The notes under the pieces were generated by a model. It was given only the letters and a program-made list of their open reading frames with translations. It had not been told where the DNA came from and searched no databases. A stretch of 64,000 nt of DNA, from the NCBI RefSeq assembly GCF_007197555.1, contig NZ_CP041614.1, positions 4,518,001-4,582,000 on the forward strand, given 5' to 3'. The translations under genes and the position numbers were made by a program. Shown here piece after piece: positions 37,474 through 46,365 of the stretch. This DNA is from Shewanella psychropiezotolerans (lineage in GTDB: Bacteria > Pseudomonadota > Gammaproteobacteria > Enterobacterales > Shewanellaceae). How positions within the stretch are numbered: position 1 is the first letter of the stretch; every line of letters starts with the position of its first letter.

Positions 37474-38613
37474 ATGGAGAAGGCTTTGCCAGAAAAAACA
37501 GCGATTGTGCTCGGCGGCGGCGGTGCAAGGGCCGCATATCAGGTGGGTGTACTCAAGGCCATCGTGCAATTTTACCCACGAAATCACGGTATTCCCTTCA
37601 AAATAATCTGCGGCACCTCAGCCGGGGCCATCAATGGTACCTCTATCGCCACTCATGCTTCCTGCTTTCATCTAGGGGTGCGTAAACTCGAATGGGTATG
37701 GCGTAACTTTCGAACCGAGAAGATATATAAGTCTTCGGCCAGGGGAATACTCGGGCACTTATGTAAGATGTTACTCATGAGCTTGCAAGATGACAGGATC
37801 AACACCAATGCCGGCAGCCTGTTTAACAGCGATCCCCTACGCGACATGCTCAATCAGCTTATCAACTTCATTCGTATCGACAGAAATATCGCCAGTGGTG
37901 CTCTCAACGCTTTGAGCATCGATGTCTCCTGCTATAACACATCGAGATCGGTCACCTTCTTCCAGGGCAGTCATGATATTACTGACTGGCATAGGGACAG
38001 GCGCAGCGGCCAACGCACTCAGCTCAACACAGACCATCTACTCGCCAGTTCGGCCATCCCGCTAATCTTCCCCTCAATTAAGCTCAATCAGGGCTATTAC
38101 GGCGATGGCTCAGTGCATCAACTCGCCCCCTTGAGCAGTCCGATTCATCTTGGGGCCAAGAAAATTTTGGTGATAAATTTAGAGAGCCCCCACAAGCAGC
38201 AGCCCCAAGAGCTAGCCCACCACCCTAAGACGGCGACCATTACCGGTCATCTGCTCGATACCATCTTCTCCGATACCTTAAATAGCGATCTGGAACGTCT
38301 GGAGCGGATCAATGCCACGCTAGAATTAATCCCTAAGGAGAAGAGAGAGTCGCTGCCTCTGACAAAGATAGAAACCTTAGTCATCAAGCCCAGTGAAGAC
38401 TTGAGTCAGCTGGCATCTTATTACTATCAGGAGATGCCGACGGCAGTAAAAGCTATGCTCAGACCTATCGGCATAAAACAAGATACCGACTCGAGTATCG
38501 TGTCCTACCTGTTATTCGAGCAGGCCTACTGCAGTGCCCTTATTGACTTAGGTTATCAGGATGCCATGTGTCAGATAGATGAGCTTCGTGATTTCTTCAT
38601 GATAACTAAATAG
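37474..38613 (+). CDS. Patatin-like phospholipase/acyl hydrolase
   Basis: A 379-aa protein of the patatin/RssA group. The oxyanion-hole motif GGGGARAAYQVGVL (residues 14-27) is followed by the nucleophile elbow GTSAG (serine near residue 51), and the catalytic Asp lies in YGDGS. This Ser-Asp dyad is the standard set. No signal peptide is seen, so it acts in the cytosol or at the inner membrane. Bacterial members hydrolyse phospholipids or lysophospholipids; the natural substrate is unknown. It follows proS but sits behind a strong terminator, so it has its own promoter. Confidence 0.9.
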   Translation: MEKALPEKTAIVLGGGGARAAYQVGVLKAIVQFYPRNHGIPFKIICGTSAGAINGTSIATHASCFHLGVRKLEWVWRNFRTEKIYKSSARGILGHLCKMLLMSLQDDRINTNAGSLFNSDPLRDMLNQLINFIRIDRNIASGALNALSIDVSCYNTSRSVTFFQGSHDITDWHRDRRSGQRTQLNTDHLLASSAIPLIFPSIKLNQGYYGDGSVHQLAPLSSPIHLGAKKILVINLESPHKQQPQELAHHPKTATITGHLLDTIFSDTLNSDLERLERINATLELIPKEKRESLPLTKIETLVIKPSEDLSQLASYYYQEMPTAVKAMLRPIGIKQDTDSSIVSYLLFEQAYCSALIDLGYQDAMCQIDELRDFFMITK

Positions 38614-38729
38614 AGAGCTAAATCGCGATAAGCGAGTCACAGGAGCTAGTCGCTAAAGGCTCTTCGTTAGGCTGAGGGCTTTTTATCAAACTGAAGGTTC
38701 CTATAAACTCTTGATGACGCTAAAGACTC

Positions 38730-39524
38730 TTAACGATGCAGAAGGCTCTCAATTCTCTTTTCGATGGCTTTAGCTGCCGTGCCTCCCCAGAGTCGATACA
38801 CTTTTGCGCTGGGATGAAAGCCATCACTGGCCATATCCGATGCTATCGGCATAAGGGGGATAATGACCAGCTCACACTCACTTTCAAGCTCGATAAGCGA
38901 CACTAGTTTACGGTTAAACTCCGACGCTCTCAGTCCCAGAAACCATCTTAATGGCTGGGGTAAGGCAGGGAAACAGTGCATAGGCGGGACGGCTGTCATC
39001 AAGATATGTTTGGCGGAAAATTTTGATTTAAGCAGTTTAATTAACCGTACCTGCTGAGCTATCCAATGACTCTCCCCTATCGGACTCAAGAGATCGTTGA
39101 CTCCAAGCGAGACCAATACCACATCGATATCAGGTGCGCTCCTTTTGTCTAACCAATTGTCATCAAGCACCTTGGCTGGCAAGCTGCCCACTGATAAGGA
39201 GTCGGTTTGAAAAGGGCGCCCTTGTAACGTCTCGATAAGATCTGCCGTCGTATTACCTGATTTCGCCACCAGAGACCAATCCACGCAATACTTCTGTGCC
39301 AGTTCCCGGGTCAAACAGCCACTGAGGGCATCATCTTGAGTCTCTACACCAACACCTGCCGCAGCAGAATCTCCAACGACCAGTAGACTCAGAGGTCTAC
39401 CCTCACCTAAGCGGCCACTGCGCCCTCCTGTGGCTTCAGCCAATATGGGTATATTCTTACGCACTAGCCTTCCCTGTATAAGTAACAAGGGTCCAAGTAT
39501 CAAAAACACGAAATAATAGAACAT
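38730..39524 (-). CDS. SGNH/GDSL-family esterase
   Basis: A 264-aa hydrolase with an N-terminal membrane anchor or signal helix (first ~20 residues). The GDS block (LLVVGDSAAAGVGVE) has the nucleophile serine. The Asn of the block III SLGVNDLL and the C-terminal DGFHPS (Asp and His) complete the catalytic set of SGNH hydrolases. The substrate (lipid, acyl-sugar or peptidoglycan O-acetyl) cannot be told. It is convergent with the patatin gene, with ~115 bp between and no strong terminator. Confidence 0.88.
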   Translation of the reverse strand: MFYYFVFLILGPLLLIQGRLVRKNIPILAEATGGRSGRLGEGRPLSLLVVGDSAAAGVGVETQDDALSGCLTRELAQKYCVDWSLVAKSGNTTADLIETLQGRPFQTDSLSVGSLPAKVLDDNWLDKRSAPDIDVVLVSLGVNDLLSPIGESHWIAQQVRLIKLLKSKFSAKHILMTAVPPMHCFPALPQPLRWFLGLRASEFNRKLVSLIELESECELVIIPLMPIASDMASDGFHPSAKVYRLWGGTAAKAIEKRIESLLHR

Positions 39525-39739
39525 GGCTTCTCCTTGCCTGGCAGGATGTAAACCTCAGGATATAAACCTTAGGGGGTCTGTTTATCTTTCGGGCTGAAAA
39601 TTAAACAGACCCTATTAGCCTAGTCTAAATTTTTGCGATAAGTGAATCTCCTATACCCAAACGACCTCGAAATACAGGATTCAGCATGTCGAGAAGTGAC
39701 AGAGTTTAAGGCATGAAATAGTAGTACTAGTTATACTAA
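39525..39739. other. Intergenic spacer between SGNH esterase and REP-like repeat
   Basis: About 215 bp upstream of the esterase gene. No open frame of note and no clear hairpin. It presumably holds the esterase promoter. Confidence 0.4.
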
Positions 39740-39890
39740 TTCAATATTTCATAACGTAGAAAAATGTTGCTTATCGCCTTGCCCTACGGGAGTTCCCGTA
39801 GAATACCTGCATTGCGTTAGTGATATTGAAAAGGGAGTAACCATTCTCTTAATCACTGCCTTGTCCAGCTATCCTACGGGAGCTCTGAAA
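39740..39890. repeat. REP/REPIN-like palindromic repeat pair
   Basis: A hairpin palindrome CTACGGGA-GT-TCCCGTAG (39784-39801) lies inside a unit bounded by imperfect inverted ends (TTCAATAT...TAACG at about 39740-39756 against CGTTA...ATATTGAA at 39815-39830). A second partial copy of the core (CCTACGGGAGCTC, about 39873-39885) and of the CAAGGC...GATTAAG tail lies to the right and runs into the last codons of the DUF885 gene. The form is that of REP-like elements, mobilised by Y1 transposases like the relic at 33.3 kb. Confidence 0.6.
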
Positions 39891-41723
39891 CGAGAATTTT
39901 GAAGTGGCTTGGGTATATATATACCGATCGACGAGTCTCTCTAGTATGTCTAAAGGGACAGCACCATTTTTCAACACCACATCGTGAAAGTCTCGTAAAT
40001 TAAACTTATCACCCAAAGCCAGCTTAGCTTTTTCACGCAGAGATAAGATCTTCATCATGCCGACCTTGTAAGAAGTTGCCTGACCTGGCATAACAATATA
40101 ACGCTCAATCTCAGACACCACATCGCTATCAGCCATACCGGTATTGAGCTTCATATACTCTATGGCCTCTTCTCTGGTCCAACGTTTATGGTGTATACCT
40201 GTATCCACCACCAGACGCACCCCGCGAAATAGCTCGGCTTGCAGCCTGCCAATATTATCGAAAGGATCGTCCTGAAAACCCAGCTCCCAAGCCACCTGCT
40301 CAGAGTAGAGTGCCCAACCTTCCGAGTAAGCGGTAAAGGGAGCCATCTTGCGAATAAACGGCATATTCTCCAACTCCATCGCTACCGCGACTTGAAAATG
40401 ATGCCCGGGTATTGCTTCATGATAGGCAAGAGTTCGCATACTGTATTTTGGCGTTGCCTTAATATCATAGAGGTTGGCGAAGAAACGGCCGGGACGACTA
40501 CCATCGAGCGCCGGCTGTTGATAATAAGCACCAGGAGCCGTTTTCTCTTTAAACTTTGGGATACGTACGACTTCCATGCCCGCTTGTGGGCGAATTCTAA
40601 ATGCATCATCCAGCCCCATATTTATCTCATCGAGGATTTTTTGATAATCCAATAAGATCTGCTCGCGACCTTCATCGCTGTCTTCATAATAAAACTTAGG
40701 ATCTGCTGCCATAGTTTCAATCGCAGCAAAGAAGCCATCATCGACCCCATAACCTTCAGATTCTAAGATAGCTAATATCTCAGACTGAAGTCGAGCAACC
40801 TCTGAGAGGCCCATTGTGTGAATCTCATCCGGGGTATAATCTGTGGTGGTAAAGAATTTGAGTGATAGCCGGTAAGCAGACTCGCCATCGGGGAGGTGCC
40901 AGATCCCGTCATCGGTTCCCGCCTTAGCCTCAAGCTCAGAAAAATAATCGATAAATAGTGCATAAGCTGGGTGAACATAGTCTCGAATACGTTCCTGCGC
41001 CGCCAATAAGATACGTGCCTGCTCTTGAATAGGGATATCCCCCACTTCGGCTAACTTGCTCTGCAATGACGTGTAGAGAATATTTTCTTTGATAGGTGTG
41101 TCGACAAACCCGTTCATCTCAGTCAGTACACGTTCGATAACGAAACGTGGGGGGATGATCCCCTTCTGTTCTCTGATCCTTAATCCCTGTAGGTTTTGCT
41201 CAAATTTCACTTTCACCTTTTGCAGGCGAGACAGGTAATGCTCGGCATCCTCAATTGAATTAACCTGATGCTGAGACTCCATAAAGCTAGGATAGCCATT
41301 TTGAATACCGAAAAGCTGATTCACCGGATAGTTATGATAACGGAAGGCTTTCGCATCATCAGAAAAACTCAGCAAATATAGGGCTATCTCCTTAGTCAGC
41401 AGCTCATTCTCATCGAGAGAGGCATCATCATATGTCAGCAAGATCCGCTGAATGCCCTCGAGTTGAGCAAAGAGCTCATCGGCCTTCTCTGGTCTATCAT
41501 CATCCAGCTCTGCGTTATGACCATTGATACCTACGGACTCGAGGAAGCCTAAGGATGTTAAGGTTTCCGGACTCTCGAATGCTATTTTTATCAAGGTGCG
41601 ATCTAAGAAGGCTCGAAACATGACAGGTTTCTTAGCGAACCATTCATGGGCCGCAAAAGCACTGGCTGATACCAAGATAATGAGCAGGACTAGCCCAGAA
41701 TATTTGAGGAGTTTTTTGAACAT
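39849..41723 (-). CDS. DUF885-family metallopeptidase-like protein
   Basis: A 624-aa exported or membrane-anchored protein; the first ~25 residues are one hydrophobic helix ending near SAFAAHEW. The zinc-type motif HEAIPGHH starts at His435, and EGWALYSEQVAWELG supplies further ligands, both diagnostic of DUF885 proteins, which have a thermolysin-like fold. The peptide substrate is unknown. The last ~15 residues (FSFQSSRRIAGQGSD) are encoded by a REP-like repeat and are unlike the rest, so the natural C-terminus may have been altered. A hairpin lies over the ribosome-binding site. Confidence 0.85.
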   Translation of the reverse strand: MFKKLLKYSGLVLLIILVSASAFAAHEWFAKKPVMFRAFLDRTLIKIAFESPETLTSLGFLESVGINGHNAELDDDRPEKADELFAQLEGIQRILLTYDDASLDENELLTKEIALYLLSFSDDAKAFRYHNYPVNQLFGIQNGYPSFMESQHQVNSIEDAEHYLSRLQKVKVKFEQNLQGLRIREQKGIIPPRFVIERVLTEMNGFVDTPIKENILYTSLQSKLAEVGDIPIQEQARILLAAQERIRDYVHPAYALFIDYFSELEAKAGTDDGIWHLPDGESAYRLSLKFFTTTDYTPDEIHTMGLSEVARLQSEILAILESEGYGVDDGFFAAIETMAADPKFYYEDSDEGREQILLDYQKILDEINMGLDDAFRIRPQAGMEVVRIPKFKEKTAPGAYYQQPALDGSRPGRFFANLYDIKATPKYSMRTLAYHEAIPGHHFQVAVAMELENMPFIRKMAPFTAYSEGWALYSEQVAWELGFQDDPFDNIGRLQAELFRGVRLVVDTGIHHKRWTREEAIEYMKLNTGMADSDVVSEIERYIVMPGQATSYKVGMMKILSLREKAKLALGDKFNLRDFHDVVLKNGAVPLDILERLVDRYIYTQATSKFSFQSSRRIAGQGSD

Positions 41724-41729
41724 GACATT

Positions 41730-41760
41730 CCCTGTTGTCTGATTATTGCCGACAACAGGG
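41730..41760 (-). promoter_or_regulatory. Hairpin covering the DUF885 ribosome-binding site
   Basis: A perfect 10-bp inverted repeat (CCCTGTTGTC/GACAACAGGG, 11-base loop) ends six bases before the start codon. On the minus strand the 3' arm contains AGGGA, the only Shine-Dalgarno-like sequence there. In RNA it would be hidden in the stem, so translation control is possible; an operator is an alternative. Confidence 0.5.
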
Positions 41761-41861
41761 TATCATTAGAGCTAAAAAATTAACAAGTTAGTAACTGTAA
41801 CACTAAATTATGCCCTATGAGTCCCTGACACTCAGGCACTCAAGTTGTCTTATTTTTAGAT

Positions 41862-43811
41862 TTATCCCTGTAGTAGATAAATTTCGGCTTTTTCGATGCG
41901 TCTTGGCTTACCCAGAATAATCAGGATATCGCCGGAGTGTATGCTCCAATCGAGTGCCGGGCTTTCGACTTCAGCCCCACTGCGCCTCACCGCCCTTAGC
42001 TCGACTCTAAGTTTCTCCCAGGGGATATCGGCTAAAGTCATGCCAACTGCGCTGGCGCCTTTAGGTAGAGCCACGGCGTGAAGATGCTCTAGGGTAAAAT
42101 CAGTCTCGGCGCCGGAGAAGAAGCCATGAAGATACTTGTAATGGTTACGACGCTCATACTCTAACCTCTTTAATATACGCGTAAGCGGGACTCCGCACTG
42201 ATACAAGACTTGGGAGACCAACATTAAGCTGCCTTCTAAGGTTTCAGGGATCACCTGACTCGCCCCGGCTTTTTCGAGCTCTTCCATGCCAGTGTCGTCT
42301 CGGGTACGCACTAAAATTTTAGCCTCGGGTGCCAGTTGACGACAAAGAGGTAATACTTCTTCCAAAATACGACTGCTACTGAAGGTCAATACGATTAACT
42401 TAGCCTCCCTGATCTTGGCCTGTTTGAGTATGCTCCTTTTACACACATCGCCAAAATACACAGGTTCACCAGCCTTTCGTGCTTCAGATACTCGGGTAGG
42501 ATCTAAGTCGAGCACTAAGAAGGGCACAGCCTCTGTCTTCATAAAGCGGGCGATAGTCTGACCAACCCGGCCATAACCTAATATCAACACCAGATCATTT
42601 TGATGTTCGATTTGGGGTTCTATTGTTAAGGTTTTCTCTCCCTTAGACTTCACCCCTTGCAGCCTGCGAGCGATATCCGGACTATGCCGCACCAGCCAGG
42701 GAGCAATGGCCATGGATAATACCGCCACCATCACCAGCTTAGTACTGAGCTCGATATCGAGCAGTTCATAATTCACCGCCAGTGCCAGCACCACAAAACT
42801 AAATTCACCCACCTGAGCCAGGCTCAAAGCCGTTGATACCGAGATCCTAAAGGACTCTTTAGCCAGTCTGAGTAAAGCAAATACCACTAAGGCTTTACCT
42901 ACTATCACGGCGATCAGGATGATTAAAATCTGCCACCAGAACTGTAATACTAAGGAGAAATCTATCAACATGCCGATAGAGATGAAAAACAACCCCATCA
43001 AGAGGTCTCTGAAGGGTCTAATATCCGCCTCTAACTGCCGCTTATATTGGCTTTCTCCTAACAACATACCCGCCATAAAGGCGCCTAACGCCATCGATAA
43101 GCCTAGCCATTGGGTTAATGCACCTGTCAACAAGGCCACAACCAGCGTCGATAGCATAAACAGCTCATTGGAGCGTGAACGAGCCACCTCATCGAATAAT
43201 CTGGGTAAACCCCACTTACCGAACGCCATCAGGGCGATAAAGGCTAATACCCCTTCCGCCAGAGCATAGCCTATACCCTGTATCGATAGGGTCTCACCAC
43301 CAGAGGCAAGTAGAGGCAACAAGATGAGCAGAGGGACAACCGCGAGATCTTGAAATAACAGCACGCTGACTGAGAGCTCGCCATGGCGGCGTCTGAGCCA
43401 ACCTTGCTCGTTGAGCAGCTTAAGCACTATGGCCGTCGACGAGAGCGCAATTGCAGAGCCCACGACCAGTGACTCCACTAGGCTCAGGGAACTGAGTAGT
43501 GAGATACAGGTCGCCAACAAGGTCGTCACCACAACTTGAGCACTACCGAGTCCAAATACCGTACGTCTCATGGCCCAGAGTCTTGGCAGAGAAAACTCTA
43601 AGCCAAGGCTAAACATCAATAAGACAACGCCCAGCTCCGCCACCGACTGCATCTGATGCTGACTGAACCAATTGAAACCTGAAGGACCACTTATCACCCC
43701 AGTGACCAGATATGCCAGGATAGCAGGTAAGCCAGCCCGCCTGAGCAAGGCTATTGAGATGATTGCGATGACAAGCATCGACAGAACCTGGATAAGAAAA
43801 CTATGTTCCAT
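41862..43811 (-). CDS. KefB/CPA2-family cation:proton antiporter with RCK domain
   Basis: A 649-aa inner-membrane protein. About 12-13 hydrophobic segments of the CPA2 type fill the first ~390 residues (ELGVVLLMFSLGLEFSLPRLW and FFISIGMLIDFSL are typical). A TrkA-N (RCK) domain follows, with LVLILGYGRVGQTIARFM as the nucleotide-binding glycine loop. The C-terminal ~90 residues look like a TrkA-C domain, ending in GDILIILG. It should exchange K+ or Na+ for H+ under nucleotide or glutathione control. The absence of a KefG-like partner gene nearby leaves it as KefB-like rather than KefB/C proper. Confidence 0.9.
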   Translation of the reverse strand: MEHSFLIQVLSMLVIAIISIALLRRAGLPAILAYLVTGVISGPSGFNWFSQHQMQSVAELGVVLLMFSLGLEFSLPRLWAMRRTVFGLGSAQVVVTTLLATCISLLSSLSLVESLVVGSAIALSSTAIVLKLLNEQGWLRRRHGELSVSVLLFQDLAVVPLLILLPLLASGGETLSIQGIGYALAEGVLAFIALMAFGKWGLPRLFDEVARSRSNELFMLSTLVVALLTGALTQWLGLSMALGAFMAGMLLGESQYKRQLEADIRPFRDLLMGLFFISIGMLIDFSLVLQFWWQILIILIAVIVGKALVVFALLRLAKESFRISVSTALSLAQVGEFSFVVLALAVNYELLDIELSTKLVMVAVLSMAIAPWLVRHSPDIARRLQGVKSKGEKTLTIEPQIEHQNDLVLILGYGRVGQTIARFMKTEAVPFLVLDLDPTRVSEARKAGEPVYFGDVCKRSILKQAKIREAKLIVLTFSSSRILEEVLPLCRQLAPEAKILVRTRDDTGMEELEKAGASQVIPETLEGSLMLVSQVLYQCGVPLTRILKRLEYERRNHYKYLHGFFSGAETDFTLEHLHAVALPKGASAVGMTLADIPWEKLRVELRAVRRSGAEVESPALDWSIHSGDILIILGKPRRIEKAEIYLLQG

Positions 43812-43992
43812 TCTAAATTCGAACTCCGAGTCAAAAAACTGGCATGGGTTTTATATCACTACCACTGAAAGATTAACTGAATGACAAATAAAGACAAATT
43901 TAATTAACATTATTTTAGGCACACTTTTTGCTAGTAATCTTATATGAGCGAGGAGAATTAACCTCAGCAATACAGCCATTGATGGAGCAATC

Positions 43993-44877
43993 ATGATGGA
44001 CTTAGGACTAGCGACAGATTTTTATTCTGATGAACCGAGATATCAACCTGAATTACTTGGCTCCCAGAGTCGGGATCCTGATCTCGTACAGATCATTCAG
44101 CAGCTACATGAAAGTTTAGATCCCAGGACAGTTTTTGCCTGCTTCGGCAAAGTAATGGGTCAAAACTTGCCTATCCTTGGTATAAAACTGAGATACAACA
44201 AACACCAGTTTACTTGGGGCACACACCAAGGGCTATCCATACAGCAGCAACTAGTGCACCAAGGTAAAACGGCGCGCCTCGAATACAGCTTAGCCGCTCC
44301 TTTGCTGCCTTCACAAGCAAAACAATTACAGTTGCTGCAAACCTTAGTAATTTTACCCTTATTTAATGCCACTCAATTTCAAGAGATGTCACAACAAGCC
44401 ATGTATGACTCACTCACTAGGCTGGGCAATCGTCATTACTATATCGAGAGTCTTAAGAAGGCCATTGCAACATCGACTCGACACGATAATGCATTGTCGA
44501 TTGTGATCTTAGATCTCGATAACTTTAAAATGCTAAATGATGTACATGGACATCAATTTGGTGACACTGTGCTTTCAGAGTTTGGTCACTTGCTCACTAA
44601 AGCCATCAGAAATACAGATCAGGCATTTCGTGTCGGTGGTGATGAATTTATTGTGGTGGTCCGCGGAGACCTGGCCGCTGCCGAAGTTTTATGTAGGCGT
44701 GTATTGCATGATATGTCTGGATTGCCACTGTTCGAAAAACATCAAGTGCAAACCAGCTTAGGCATCTCGCAATGGAAGAGCGATGAAACTGCCTGTTCAT
44801 TGTATGAGAGAGCCGATAAAGCACTATATCGTGCAAAAGCAGCGGGCCGTAGATGTTATAGAGCCGACTTGAGTTAA
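43993..44877 (+). CDS. Diguanylate cyclase (GGDEF) with uncharacterised N-terminal domain
   Basis: A 294-aa protein that should make cyclic di-GMP from two GTP. The C-terminal ~165 residues are a GGDEF domain: DSLTRLGNRHYY at the start, DLDNFKMLNDVHGHQFGD and the intact GGDEF at residues 215-219. The inhibitory I-site RxxD (RNTD, 206-209) is exactly five residues before it, so feedback inhibition is likely. The first ~125 residues have no membrane helix and no family I recognise; they may be a GAF-like sensor. GGAG lies five to eight bases before the two possible ATGs. It is divergent from the antiporter gene. Confidence 0.92.
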   Translation: MMDLGLATDFYSDEPRYQPELLGSQSRDPDLVQIIQQLHESLDPRTVFACFGKVMGQNLPILGIKLRYNKHQFTWGTHQGLSIQQQLVHQGKTARLEYSLAAPLLPSQAKQLQLLQTLVILPLFNATQFQEMSQQAMYDSLTRLGNRHYYIESLKKAIATSTRHDNALSIVILDLDNFKMLNDVHGHQFGDTVLSEFGHLLTKAIRNTDQAFRVGGDEFIVVVRGDLAAAEVLCRRVLHDMSGLPLFEKHQVQTSLGISQWKSDETACSLYERADKALYRAKAAGRRCYRADLS

Positions 44878-44955
44878 TCCAATACGGATACTAATACCGA
44901 ATACTTGAGCCGATAATGAAGTTAGACTTAGCTAATGCCGTTGGTACTGGATGTG

Positions 44956-46364
44956 TTAAACCTGATGTGAATTGAACACTAACCCGCGTTCCTCCTGTTC
45001 ACACAAGAATCCGGTTTCTATCCAATAACCCACGGCGCACACCAGTTGCTCACCGTAGAAAATACAGGGCACTCTTTCTCTCTCCCATGGCGGAATACCG
45101 TACTCCTGCCATAATTTTTTCAGCTCTCTGGCTTTATCTCTATTAACAGGATGACATCGGGTACTTCCCTTCACCGAAAAACGAATGCTAACAAGCTGCG
45201 ATCTATCGGGTAATCGAACTCTATCTGAGAGGCTAACTTTAATTATCGAGAGCCTGTTACGCTTGGATAGGGAGAGACTAACCTCTGCATCCTTATCCAA
45301 TAAACTGCTGGAGTCGACCTCGATACACGTCTGGATTGGTGACTCATTTTTTTCATCGATTAGCGACGAAAGAAAAGCAAGCCCTTGGTAACGTCTAATC
45401 AACAAGTCTCCCAATCTAAGCTCGACCTTAGCATCACGCCTTGCCGTCAGTAATTGTGACAATGCTTGAACTAATTGAATCTGAGATAGTGGCGCAAAAC
45501 CTAATTTTTCGATGAAGCCTCTGAAGAGCAATGATTGCCAGTGGACACTCTGCGCCGCGAGAAGCCCTAAGTCGAGAGGACCCCCTTCTTTTCTGGATGA
45601 GATAAAAGCCGGTAAGCGTTCACTCACCTCATCATCGATAACCGCTTGTTGCTGGGCACATAAAAATGCGCTACGACTCGCAGTCGTCGCTATGGCCCCC
45701 AGCGGGCTTTGAGCCTGGGGATGATCTCTAAGCGTAAAAAGTTTCGGTCATACTGAGCATCACTATTACTCTCATCGGTAATGTGAATCAGACCAAGAGC
45801 ACTGGCTTTCGCCTCAATTAATTCACGGCTGATAGATAAAAGAGGTCGAATTAATTGCTTATTGCCGTCGAAAACTTGCGTGCTTCCCATCGCCGATAGC
45901 CCCTTGGGACCTAAGCCTCGCTTTAATGCCAGCAGCACAGTTTCGAGCTGGTCATCCAGGTGATGTCCTGTCAACAATACATCGCCGGGCTCCATTTGGG
46001 ATTGAATCGCATCATAGCGTACGTTTCTCGCCTCGGCCTCTATGCTCTTACGCGGACCGGTATCCACTACGACCCGTTTGATACTAATGGGTAATCCATA
46101 AACGTTAGCCCTGGACTCACAATGTCTGACCCAAACATCGGCATTATCACTCAAACCATGGTGAACGTGAACCAACAGATATCGGTACTCACAGTGCTCA
46201 CGGGCAAACTCAGACAAACCTAGCGCTAACAGTTCGGAATCAACGCCGCCACTGTAAGCGAGGACTAACTTAGCCCCATCTTTAACTCCTGTTTGGTCGA
46301 CAAGCTCACCAATCAAACCGCTTGGATTAAATCCACTGACTGCAGAGTCTTTTATGGGAGACAT
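44956..46364 (-). CDS. tilS: tRNA(Ile)-lysidine synthase, interrupted by one-base deletion
   Basis: TilS converts C34 of tRNA-Ile2 (CAU anticodon) to lysidine and is essential in most bacteria. The N-terminal part (residues 1-224) has the PP-loop ATP motif SGGVDS (38-43) and LLTGHHLDDQLETVL. The frame stops at 45690, right after a run of five G on the minus strand (45696-45700). One added G restores KARWGAIATTASRSAFLC and continues into the C-terminal substrate-binding half to the stop at 44956. The rebuilt protein (~469 aa) has normal length. The start codon lies one base after the dnaE stop, so it is coupled to dnaE; accA, which separates the two in E. coli, is not between them. Confidence 0.9.
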
Positions 46365-46365
46365 A

